Assembly: GCA_003819975.1 (NCBI GenBank)
Contig: RPPU01000077.1
Span: 1 to 11,971 of the forward strand
DNA length: 11,971 nt
Origin: Desulfobacteraceae bacterium
Lineage (GTDB): Bacteria; Desulfobacterota; DSM-4660; Desulfatiglandales; HGW-15
Direction of reading: 5' to 3'
Program-made: the position numbers and the translations under genes
Part shown: one piece after another, positions 6,644 to 11,971 of the stretch
Position numbering within the stretch: the first letter of the stretch is position 1
Layout: the number at the start of each line of letters is the position of its first letter
The notes under the pieces: generated by a model
The model's input: the letters and a program-made list of their open reading frames with translations, nothing else
What the model was told of the DNA's origin: nothing
The model's database searches: none

Positions 6644-8338
6644 ATGTCTAAAACCTTCACACTGCTGACTCGCATCATCCGACAGGGAAAATCTTATATT
6701 CCCTATTATATTCTCCAAGGTTTTATCGGATTGGCGACCACGCCTTTGGACGCTTATGGGATACTCCTCTCCATCCGATTGATCGACAAAGGGCTCTTGA
6801 TGCAGGATTGGCCTGTCGTCCAAAAAACGCTGCTGACCTTGTTTATGCTTTTCATGGTACGCACCGCATTAACTTCAACAACGCCGTTGTTTTTCACCCG
6901 GGTGCAACTGCGGGTCAACCGCTCTTTTCAGGACACACTTTTTGCCTATCTGTTGCATTTACCGATCCGCTTTTTTTCAAAGGAACCGACCGGCCGGCTG
7001 TTGTCCAGGATTTTTTCGGATGCGACCCTTTTTTCAAATATTTTCACGATTCTTTTCAACAAAGCCTTGCAGGATCCCCTCAAACTGATTTTTTGGATCG
7101 CGGTTCTCTCCTATTTTAACCTGCAACTATGCGCTTTGACCCTCGTCTCTTCGGTTTTCTTCTTCCTGATCATCCGTTATACCGGCCGGAAATTTCATTT
7201 TAATGCCCAGGAGTACCAAAAACAAAACGCCGCCGCCTTCAGCTTTGCGGAACAGGTCCTGGCCAATATCGAACTGATTAAAATAAAATCCACGGAAAAG
7301 CGGACAGCGGCGGCTTTCGGCAAAATCCTGGATCAAATGATCCAGTCATCGTTAACCATTCTCAAAATTTCCCTGATCACCCAGCCCGTGCTGCAAGCGA
7401 TCACATTCTGCGTTCTCGGGATCGTTTTCGTCTACGGCAGTTGGCTGCAATCCCAAGGCGTTCTGACGATCGGAACCCTGGTCACGTTTCTTCTGATTGC
7501 CTATCAATTCTTTTTTAAAACCATTCACTCTTTCGGAAGTTCATACGGATCGTTACGCGAATACCTGGCGCGTTTGGAAATGATTTATGCGATCTTGGAT
7601 ACGCCTCCGGAACAAACGGCAAAACAGAGCGGTTCATCGTCGCCCCTCAAAATCGCGACCCTGGCCTTCGAACGGATTTGTTTCTCTTATGAACCCGGCC
7701 GGCCGGTGCTCCGGGACATCTCATTCCAAGTACGGAGCGGCGCTATGTTGGGCCTCACCGGGCAAAGCGGCAGCGGTAAGACGACCCTGCTCCGGCTTTT
7801 GGCTCGTTTTTACGAACCGGATTCCGGTGAAATCAAATTAAACGGCCGCCCGTATCGCGATTGGGACCTGCCTGCCCTCCGGTCGGCCCTGGGGGTTGCT
7901 TTTCAGGAAAACCTTATTTTAGCCGATACCGTCTTGAATAATATCCGTTACGGCAATGAAAACCTTTCCGAGACCCGAATCGAAGCGGCCGCGCAAATCG
8001 CGGGGATCGACGATTTTATCCGTTCCCTGCCGAATCAATATGCCACCCTGATCGGCGAAGGCGGCAAAAGCCTCTCCGGCGGCCAGCGTCAACGCTTGGC
8101 CATTGCCCGCGCGCTGGTTTCCGATCCGGAAATACTCCTTCTGGATGAATCGACTTCTTTTATCGAAGTAGAACAGGAATCGCGGATTCTGAGAAAAATT
8201 AAAGAAATCCGCAAAGACAAAATAACCATTCTGATCTCCCACCGGCTTTCCGCCATGCAAATCGCCGACCGCATTCTGACTTTGGATCAAGGCCAATTAA
8301 TGGATGTGGATTTTCATGCCTTGCAGAAAACCCTTTAG
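6644..8338 (+). CDS. Type-1 ABC exporter, fused permease-ATPase
   Basis: A fused half-transporter of 564 residues. The N-terminal half (to about residue 310) has six predicted membrane segments of the exporter fold, and the C-terminal half is the ATPase: Walker A GQSGSGKT (373-380), Q-loop FQEN (Gln421), signature SLSGGQRQR (476-484), Walker B ILLLDEST (497-504, catalytic Glu502) and H-loop SHR (His533). There is no N-terminal C39 peptidase domain, so any leader removal must be done by another protein, and an S26-type peptidase is nearby. The D-loop is unusual: SFIE replaces the common SALD after Walker B. It likely works as a homodimer exporting a modified peptide; this is inferred from context, as the fold alone also fits lipid or drug export. 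Starts: ATG 6644, or TTG 6638, which has better spacing from an ACGGA. The nucleotidyltransferase gene ends 19 bases upstream. Confidence 0.88.
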   Translation: MSKTFTLLTRIIRQGKSYIPYYILQGFIGLATTPLDAYGILLSIRLIDKGLLMQDWPVVQKTLLTLFMLFMVRTALTSTTPLFFTRVQLRVNRSFQDTLFAYLLHLPIRFFSKEPTGRLLSRIFSDATLFSNIFTILFNKALQDPLKLIFWIAVLSYFNLQLCALTLVSSVFFFLIIRYTGRKFHFNAQEYQKQNAAAFSFAEQVLANIELIKIKSTEKRTAAAFGKILDQMIQSSLTILKISLITQPVLQAITFCVLGIVFVYGSWLQSQGVLTIGTLVTFLLIAYQFFFKTIHSFGSSYGSLREYLARLEMIYAILDTPPEQTAKQSGSSSPLKIATLAFERICFSYEPGRPVLRDISFQVRSGAMLGLTGQSGSGKTTLLRLLARFYEPDSGEIKLNGRPYRDWDLPALRSALGVAFQENLILADTVLNNIRYGNENLSETRIEAAAQIAGIDDFIRSLPNQYATLIGEGGKSLSGGQRQRLAIARALVSDPEILLLDESTSFIEVEQESRILRKIKEIRKDKITILISHRLSAMQIADRILTLDQGQLMDVDFHALQKTL

Positions 8339-8426
8339 GCTTTTAATCCACACATCGACATGGGGATTTATAGAAATAAGCTTTTGAGAATTTTACGATT
8401 CGATTCTCAAGGCCGTTGCCGATAAA

Positions 8427-8558
8427 GTGTATTTTGAAAAAGAGTTGCTCAAACCGAAATTTTTTTTGTGTCCGACGCGTCCGCGCTGGACGCATGACAC
8501 GCAGAACCGCCCGCCGGCGCTTGGACGGGGGAATGGGTTTGATCATTTGATTTTTTAA
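8427..8558 (+). CDS. Doubtful 43-codon ORF in the gap before scmE
   Basis: A GTG-initiated frame of 43 codons (V/M-YFEKELLKPKFFLCP, then a Pro/Arg/Trp-rich part TRPRWTHDTQNRPPALG, ending in LIF), stopping 52 bases before the scmE ATG. The acidic/hydrophobic N-terminal YFEKELLKP looks leader-like and the tail is rich in Pro, Arg and aromatic residues, so it could be a peptide substrate. Against it: no proper ribosome-binding site (AAGG is 14 bases away), a non-ATG start, one Cys only, and other frames that are also open here. It does not resemble any precursor I know. Recorded as a candidate only. Confidence 0.18.
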   Translation: MYFEKELLKPKFFLCPTRPRWTHDTQNRPPALGRGNGFDHLIF

Positions 8559-8575
8559 AAGGAATTTGATAGACT
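8547..8575 (+). promoter_or_regulatory. Possible promoter of scmE
   Basis: TTGATT (8547-8552) and TAGACT (8570-8575) are separated by 17 bases, each matching 4 of 6 consensus positions. Initiation near 8582 would give a leader of about 29 bases to the ATG at 8611. It would also place the in-frame TTG at 8566 upstream of the transcript start, supporting the ATG. Confidence 0.35.
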
Positions 8576-8610
8576 CTTTTCCACGTAGACCGAGAAAAGA
8601 TCAGGCTCCC

Positions 8611-9732
8611 ATGACCGAAGTGATGAAAACCCCGCGTTCGATAGACATTGCCGTCACCAATCGCTGCAACTTGCGCTGCCGGTACTGCAGCCATTTTTCG
8701 AGCCCGACCGATAGCGGTTCGGACCTGCCGCTTCGGGATTGGCAACGATTTTTCGAAGAACTCGGGCAGTGCGCCGTCCTGGAGGTGACCCTTTCGGGCG
8801 GCGAGCCTTTTTTGCGTCCGGACCTTAAGGAACTGATCAAGAGCATTGCCCGAAATCATATGCGCTATTCCGTTCTCAGCAACGGCACCCTCATTGACGA
8901 CGATTTGGCCGCTTTCCTGGGCGCAACCGGACGCTGCAACCGCGTTCAGGTTTCGATTGACGGTTCCGTCCCCGGCACCCATGATGCTTTTCGCGGACAA
9001 GGCAATTTTAAAAAGGCCGTTTCCGGAATCAAGCTTCTCAAAAAGCACAAAGTACCTGTTGCGGTCCGCGTCACTATTCATCGTCAAAATGTGCGAGATC
9101 TCGAAAATATCGCCAAATTACTATTGGACGATATCGGCTTGAACGACTTTTCCACCAATGCCGCCTCTTTTATGGGACTGTGCCGGCAAAATAAAGAAAT
9201 GGTTCAACTCCAGGTATCCGAACGCAGCCTGGCCATGCAGACTTTATTAAAACTGAACAAAAAATATAACGGCCGCATCAGTGCCGCCGCCGGGCCGTTA
9301 GCCGAGGCTCAACACTGGATGAACATGGAAAAAGCGCGTCTCGAAAAACGGGCAATGCTGCCGGGCCGCGGATATCTGACGGGCTGCAACGGACCGAAAA
9401 AGACCTTAGCCGTGCGCGCCGAAGGAACCCTGGTCCCTTGCATGCAGCTGAGTCACTTGGAACTCGGTCGAATCAACCGGGATTCCGTGCGGGACATCTG
9501 GCAAAACCATCCCGAATTGGTGCGCCTGAGAAAACGCGAGCAAATTCAGCTGAGTGCTTTCGATTTTTGCCGGGATTGCGTCTACATCCGGTATTGCACC
9601 GGGAACTGCCCCGGTTTGGCTTATACGTTGACCGGCAATGACGAACATCCGAGTCCCGATGCTTGTCTAAAAAGATTTCTCGAAAGCGGCGGGACCCTGC
9701 CGGAGCAAGCAGATCCGGCCCAAAACGCGTGA
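8611..9732 (+). CDS. scmE: Radical SAM/SPASM peptide-modifying enzyme, ScmE-like (SynChlorMet cassette)
   Basis: A 373-residue radical SAM enzyme. The SAM-binding [4Fe-4S] motif is CNLRCRYC (Cys19, Cys23, Cys26), followed by LSGGEP and SNGTL. The C-terminal SPASM domain has seven cysteines (259, 277, 320, 323, 329, 333, 352) in the CxxC-x5-C-x3-C pattern, enough for two auxiliary Fe-S clusters. SPASM enzymes with a PqqD partner modify ribosomal peptides, for example by C-C or thioether crosslinks. The segments CSHFSSPTDSGSDLP, NAASFMGLCRQNKEMVQL and YCTGNCPGLAYTL match what I remember of ScmE from the SynChlorMet cassette. I chose ATG 8611 (CAGG upstream); ATG 8623 and TTG 8566 are alternatives, and the conserved part begins only at about codon 7. 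It runs towards scmF and the stops are 13 bases apart. Product chemistry is unknown. Confidence 0.85.
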   Translation: MTEVMKTPRSIDIAVTNRCNLRCRYCSHFSSPTDSGSDLPLRDWQRFFEELGQCAVLEVTLSGGEPFLRPDLKELIKSIARNHMRYSVLSNGTLIDDDLAAFLGATGRCNRVQVSIDGSVPGTHDAFRGQGNFKKAVSGIKLLKKHKVPVAVRVTIHRQNVRDLENIAKLLLDDIGLNDFSTNAASFMGLCRQNKEMVQLQVSERSLAMQTLLKLNKKYNGRISAAAGPLAEAQHWMNMEKARLEKRAMLPGRGYLTGCNGPKKTLAVRAEGTLVPCMQLSHLELGRINRDSVRDIWQNHPELVRLRKREQIQLSAFDFCRDCVYIRYCTGNCPGLAYTLTGNDEHPSPDACLKRFLESGGTLPEQADPAQNA

Positions 9733-9745
9733 CCCGTATGCGCCT

Positions 9746-10858
9746 TCAATTTCTCTCCTTTTTCATGCTTCTTAATCTGGATTCGGGAAACAAACCTTGT
9801 TGGGCGGCTTGTTGGCAAAACCAAAAAGGAGCCCAAAGACTGCCTTTTGAATAATAATTCTGCGCTACGCAGGAGCCCAAACATCGCGATTGCATCAAAC
9901 AATCGGCGCAGACACCTTCCAATCGGGTGGGCAAACCCTGCCGAAGGCTTTGCAATACCGGATGATACCGCCAAAGCGTTTCCAGCGGATCCCTTCCGAT
10001 GGCGCCAAAAACCAATTCCGGAATATGTTCGCCGATTCCGCAAAGAGCATAATGACCGGTGGGCAGCACACCCATGACTCCTAAAATTCCGCAAATAGTG
10101 TCGCCGTGATTCGCCAAGCGGCTCAAGGGACGAAAAGCCAAAGGATAATCGTAATGAAGCGGCAAAGGACTCGCAGAAGCCAGTTGCATGTCGATATGCC
10201 GGCCTATCCGGATGTATTCGGATAAACTCAAAACTTGACCGGTGTCCTGAAGATTTTTTCCGCGCGCGGTCGGCTGAATCAGATTGAATTTGATTGAAGA
10301 AGCGCCGAGATCGTCCGCCAGGCGGATTAAAGGTTCGACTTGATCTTTATTAAACCGTGTCAAGGTCATGATGATCTGCGGCTTAATTCCTTGAGCAACC
10401 AGATTTTCAATTCCCCGTTGGGCGGCTTCAAACGATCCCGGAACGTTGCGCAACTGTTCATGAGTTTGAGCGTCGGCTCCATCCAGGCTGACCGCTACGG
10501 ATGGATTGAGGGCGGCGCCGATTCCTTGGGCGATATCCGGCGTGCAAAGCGTGCCGTTGGTTTCCAAGGCCAATTCGATGTTTTCTTCACGCAAAATATG
10601 CAATAACCGTAAAAAATCAGGATGCAGCAGCGGTTCCCCTCCGGTCAATTTGACTTTTTTCAAACCCAGCGGCTTGCCTTCCTCAATGACCGTTCTAAAA
10701 CCACTTTTCGAGAGATGGCGGGAAAGGGCCCCGGTTAAATCCCGTTTGGGAGCGAGCCAGCAATGCCGGCACGCCAAGTTACATCCATCGGTCAAATAGA
10801 AATAAATCTGAGACAAGGCCGGGATCGAATCTCCATAAGGAGTGTCGCGCTTATTCAT
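9746..10858 (-). CDS. scmF: Radical SAM/SPASM peptide-modifying enzyme, ScmF-like (SynChlorMet cassette)
   Basis: A 370-residue PqqE-like enzyme. The radical SAM motif CNLACRHC has Cys26, Cys30 and Cys33; LTGGEPLLHPD and ALETNGTLCT follow. The SPASM domain has Cys256, 273, 317, 320, 326, 330 and 348. The strings SQIYFYLTDGCNLACRHCW, TGHYALCGIGEHIPELVFG and CLGSCVAQNYYSKGSLWAP match ScmF of the SynChlorMet cassette closely in my memory, more firmly than the ScmE call. It is expected to modify a PqqD-bound precursor peptide. The ATG at 10858 overlaps the scmD stop (ATGAATAA), giving coupled translation. ATG 10882 and GTG 10876 are longer alternatives that overlap scmD further. It is distantly related to the neighbouring scmE, so the pair could act in sequence or on different residues of one peptide. 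Confidence 0.86.
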   Translation of the reverse strand: MNKRDTPYGDSIPALSQIYFYLTDGCNLACRHCWLAPKRDLTGALSRHLSKSGFRTVIEEGKPLGLKKVKLTGGEPLLHPDFLRLLHILREENIELALETNGTLCTPDIAQGIGAALNPSVAVSLDGADAQTHEQLRNVPGSFEAAQRGIENLVAQGIKPQIIMTLTRFNKDQVEPLIRLADDLGASSIKFNLIQPTARGKNLQDTGQVLSLSEYIRIGRHIDMQLASASPLPLHYDYPLAFRPLSRLANHGDTICGILGVMGVLPTGHYALCGIGEHIPELVFGAIGRDPLETLWRYHPVLQSLRQGLPTRLEGVCADCLMQSRCLGSCVAQNYYSKGSLWAPFWFCQQAAQQGLFPESRLRSMKKERN

Positions 10859-11150
10859 CTTTTCTAAAGTGTTCACGGTCATCTTTTATGAACCCCTGTT
10901 TGCTCAATGAATCGATAAACTGCTTAACATGCTCACTTGCTTCTTCAGGGATAGGGGCATACGACTCGCCAATGGCTTCGACCATCTCTTCCAACGAGCG
11001 TTTGCCGTTCATGAGTTTCCACAAGGTCACGCCCATGGCATTGATGCCCACGCTGTGCCCGGTATCCGGATCAAAAAGGATGGCCCAATCGTCGAACTCT
11101 TCTCTTAAAACAATGCGATTAATACGTTGAGGACCTTTCAAGTCGGGCAT
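10851..11150 (-). CDS. scmD: PqqD-family peptide chaperone (RiPP recognition element), ScmD-like
   Basis: A 99-residue protein with the PqqD fold pattern: N-terminal strands (INRIVLREEFDDWAILFDPDTGHSVGINAMG), then a helical core LWKLMNGKRSLEEMVEAI, and a last helix HVKQFIDSLSKQGFI. PqqD-type proteins bind the leader of a precursor peptide and present it to a radical SAM/SPASM partner, here the overlapping scmF. The REEFDDWAILFDPDTG segment is what I recall for ScmD. GGAG lies 8 bases before the ATG at 11150. The stop overlaps the scmF start. Upstream on the same strand are a 29-codon ORF and the S26 peptidase gene. A partner-binding role is well supported by family and context; the precursor it binds is not established. 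Confidence 0.83.
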   Translation of the reverse strand: MPDLKGPQRINRIVLREEFDDWAILFDPDTGHSVGINAMGVTLWKLMNGKRSLEEMVEAIGESYAPIPEEASEHVKQFIDSLSKQGFIKDDREHFRKDE

Positions 11151-11171
11151 GACGTCATCTCCATTTAGAGG

Positions 11172-11261
11172 TCAAACTTTTTTAAGATTCATGTCGACGC
11201 TGCAGGACAAACGGTTCAAAACAATGTTTTCGCCATAGAGATCGTGAGCTCCCGTTAGCAT
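11172..11261 (-). CDS. Coupled 29-codon ORF between the S26 peptidase and scmD; candidate peptide
   Basis: The ATG at 11261 overlaps the stop of the peptidase gene as ATGCTAA, a classic arrangement for translational coupling, and the frame runs 29 codons to a TGA that lies 21 bases before the scmD start. The peptide reads MLTGAHDLYGENIVL, then NRLSCSV and a C-terminal DMNLKKV, with a single Cys at residue 20. It ends just before the scmD ribosome-binding site, so it fills the gap neatly. It could be a small precursor, a translational spacer, or chance. Against it: AAGG directly abuts the ATG, the length is short, and I recognise no family. Confidence 0.35.
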   Translation of the reverse strand: MLTGAHDLYGENIVLNRLSCSVDMNLKKV

Positions 11262-11758
11262 CCTTCATTACGCTTTTTCTTAATGCCCAACCGGTTCGCT
11301 ATGGTGCCGCCTTTTTTGTTACTAAAAAAATGAAAAAAAAGAAACCGGATGATGCGTCCCAAACGTCGTTTTAAAATTCCATACATCAAATTATTTTTGC
11401 TTAAAAGGGCCATTTTTTTTCCGGTCATGGGCCGGCATAAGTTTTTCCGCTTTCCCTGCACCAGAACGACCTTATAGAAGAATGGACCGGATAAAGCAAA
11501 GACTTCATCCATGTTTTCCAGGTTATCGCCTTTGGCCTGAAATAAAATTTTGCCCTCTTTGCGTTGAATGCGGATGACGCGATGGGTAATATAATGGTCT
11601 TCTTTCAATAGGGCGATAATATCGCCGGGCCGAGCCGTATCAATGGATATCTTCTGCAAAAAAAGGAAATCGCCCGGTTTTAGGGCGGGATACATGCTGT
11701 AACCGGTAAAGGGGACTATTTTAAGGGAATGAGATTCTGAAATAAACTGTTTTCCCAT
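11255..11758 (-). CDS. S26-family signal peptidase-like protein (Ser/His type)
   Basis: A 167-residue protein of the signal peptidase I clan. Box B is GYSMYPALKPGDFLFLQ with the nucleophile Ser21. DIIALL and THRVIRI follow, where His59 occupies the place of the catalytic base as in SipW/eukaryotic-type enzymes (Ser-His rather than Ser-Lys). Then comes KGDNLENMD, the conserved GDN box. There is no N-terminal membrane helix; the only hydrophobic stretch is short and near the C-terminus (RIIRFLFFHFF, about 136-146), followed by a very basic tail, so it may sit at the membrane surface. In this locus it is a good candidate for leader removal, since the ABC exporter lacks a peptidase domain. The ATG at 11758 has AAGGA 5 bases upstream; the ATG at 11761 is too close to it. 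The last codons overlap the 29-codon ORF. Confidence 0.78.
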   Translation of the reverse strand: MGKQFISESHSLKIVPFTGYSMYPALKPGDFLFLQKISIDTARPGDIIALLKEDHYITHRVIRIQRKEGKILFQAKGDNLENMDEVFALSGPFFYKVVLVQGKRKNLCRPMTGKKMALLSKNNLMYGILKRRLGRIIRFLFFHFFSNKKGGTIANRLGIKKKRNEGC

Positions 11759-11825
11759 CATATTCCTTGAACCCAAGCCGGCACAACCGCTCTATTGCCC
11801 GGTTTTATCGACCGGTATTGCCATG

Positions 11826-11861
11826 CAAAAAGGAACCCGGGATCGCGGATCATGCGACCGG
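11826..11861 (-). terminator. Terminator-like hairpin upstream of the S26 peptidase gene
   Basis: On the minus strand CCGG-TCGC (11861-11858 with 11846-11843 as partner side GCGA/TCGC) forms a stem: CCGG (11858-11861) pairs with CCGG (11837-11840) and GCGA (11854-11857) with TCGC (11843-11846), with a 7-base loop and a 2-base bulge. TTCCTTTTT follows on the minus-strand transcript (11835-11827). This resembles an intrinsic terminator or attenuator. It lies about 50 bases after the stop of the minus-strand frame entering from the right edge and about 70 bases before the peptidase start, so partial readthrough into the enzyme genes is plausible. Confidence 0.45.
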
Positions 11862-11911
11862 ATCGAGCAAAGCCGGAACGGCGGTCAGACCATCATGAAA
11901 ACGAAATCCGA

Positions 11912-11971
11912 TTATCCCAGCATGCCTCCGGTGGTGCAGTACCGGACATCGCTACCGGATGCGCAATTTCC
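11912..11971 (-). CDS. 3' end of a minus-strand ORF with a Cys/Gly-rich tail; candidate precursor
   Basis: A minus-strand frame enters from beyond the right edge and ends at TAA (11914-11912). The visible C-terminus is GNCASGSDVRYCTTGGMLG: 19 residues, of which 5 are Gly, 2 Cys, 2 Ser and 2 Thr, with Asn, Asp, Arg and Tyr between. Such Gly/Ser/Thr/Cys-rich tails are typical of core peptides of radical SAM-modified RiPPs. It lies on the same strand and upstream of the S26, scmD and scmF genes and is followed by a terminator-like hairpin. Only 19 codons are visible, a plus-strand frame (ATG 11823) is also open through the same bases, and the start is not in the window, so this is a candidate, not an established gene. 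Confidence 0.35.
   Translation of the reverse strand, partial: GNCASGSDVRYCTTGGMLG

Larger units (their letters stand above)
8339..8610 (+). other. 272-base gap between the ABC exporter and scmE
   Basis: No confident gene. It contains an 8-bp hairpin, TTGAGAAT (8384-8391) with ATTCTCAA (8403-8410), 46 bases after the exporter stop and without a U-tract. There is an 8-base T run at 8460-8467, a second inverted repeat GCGTCC (8478-8483) with GGACGC (8488-8493), a weak small ORF (8427-8558) and a promoter-like pair just before scmE. Composition changes sharply, from AT-rich to GC-rich, at about 8470. It is long for an intergenic space in this compact block, so it is a reasonable place to look for a small peptide or a regulatory RNA. 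Confidence 0.5.

Noticed and set aside
8343..8546. 67-codon minus-strand frame in the gap before scmE
   Set aside because: Very basic, no ribosome-binding site, opposite strand to both flanking genes, and runs through both inverted repeats; most likely spurious.
11758..11853. 31-codon minus-strand frame whose TGA overlaps the S26 peptidase ATG (TGATG)
   Set aside because: The overlap looks like coupling, but its ATG lies in the loop of the terminator-like hairpin, it has no ribosome-binding site, and the peptide (starting MIRDPGFLFAWQ) has no recognisable character. Kept as chance.
11823..11971. Plus-strand frame open from ATG 11823 to the window end
   Set aside because: No ribosome-binding site before ATG 11823 or the internal ATG at 11895, and an arginine-rich start that does not look like a known protein. 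It cannot be excluded without the next few hundred bases.
1..11971. CRISPR arrays, tRNA or rRNA genes, insertion sequences
   Set aside because: No regularly spaced repeats, no tRNA- or rRNA-like segments and no transposase or integrase frame seen on either strand.

Overview
The window looks like a chromosome segment from a Desulfobacterota/Deltaproteobacteria-type bacterium. Base composition is moderate, with local AT-rich promoter regions. The left part has the family mix usual there: lapB-lapA next to a HIT hydrolase and a small phosphodiesterase, a UPF0280 protein, a stand-alone fabH, and an HDOD protein with a CheD-like partner. Taxonomy is inferred from gene content only; there is no rRNA gene.

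Left region (1-5291, all minus strand): the start of lapB (cut by the window edge), lapA, a HIT-family nucleotide hydrolase/phosphorylase, a YfcE-type metallophosphoesterase, a UPF0280 (ApbE-like) protein, fabH, an HDOD signalling protein with an N-terminal zinc finger, and a CheD homologue that has lost its catalytic cysteine. Good sigma70-like promoters precede the phosphodiesterase, fabH and the CheD-like gene. Two strong hairpins and an 18-bp inverted repeat lie between fabH and the UPF0280 gene.

Divergent AT-rich promoter region (5292-5502): two near-consensus promoters point away from each other and separate the housekeeping/signalling block from the accessory block.

Right region (5503-11971): a peptide-modification locus. 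Plus strand: a PF14907-type nucleotidyltransferase-fold protein, a type-1 ABC exporter without a peptidase domain, then a radical SAM/SPASM enzyme that I recognise as ScmE-like. Minus strand, converging on it: a second radical SAM/SPASM enzyme (ScmF-like), a PqqD-like peptide carrier (ScmD-like), a 29-codon ORF coupled to the gene before it, and an S26-type Ser/His signal peptidase-like protein. The two SPASM enzymes plus the PqqD partner match the SynChlorMet cassette, a predicted RiPP (ribosomally made, modified peptide) system whose precursor, as far as I recall, has not been identified. The main lead is the right edge: a minus-strand frame enters the window and ends in a Cys/Gly/Ser/Thr-rich tail (GNCASGSDVRYCTTGGMLG), followed by a terminator-like hairpin and then the peptidase-PqqD-ScmF genes. 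That is the layout expected of precursor, attenuator, enzymes. The inferred flow is: the precursor binds the PqqD-like protein, is modified by ScmF and ScmE (and perhaps the nucleotidyltransferase-like protein), is cleaved by the S26 peptidase and is exported by the ABC transporter.
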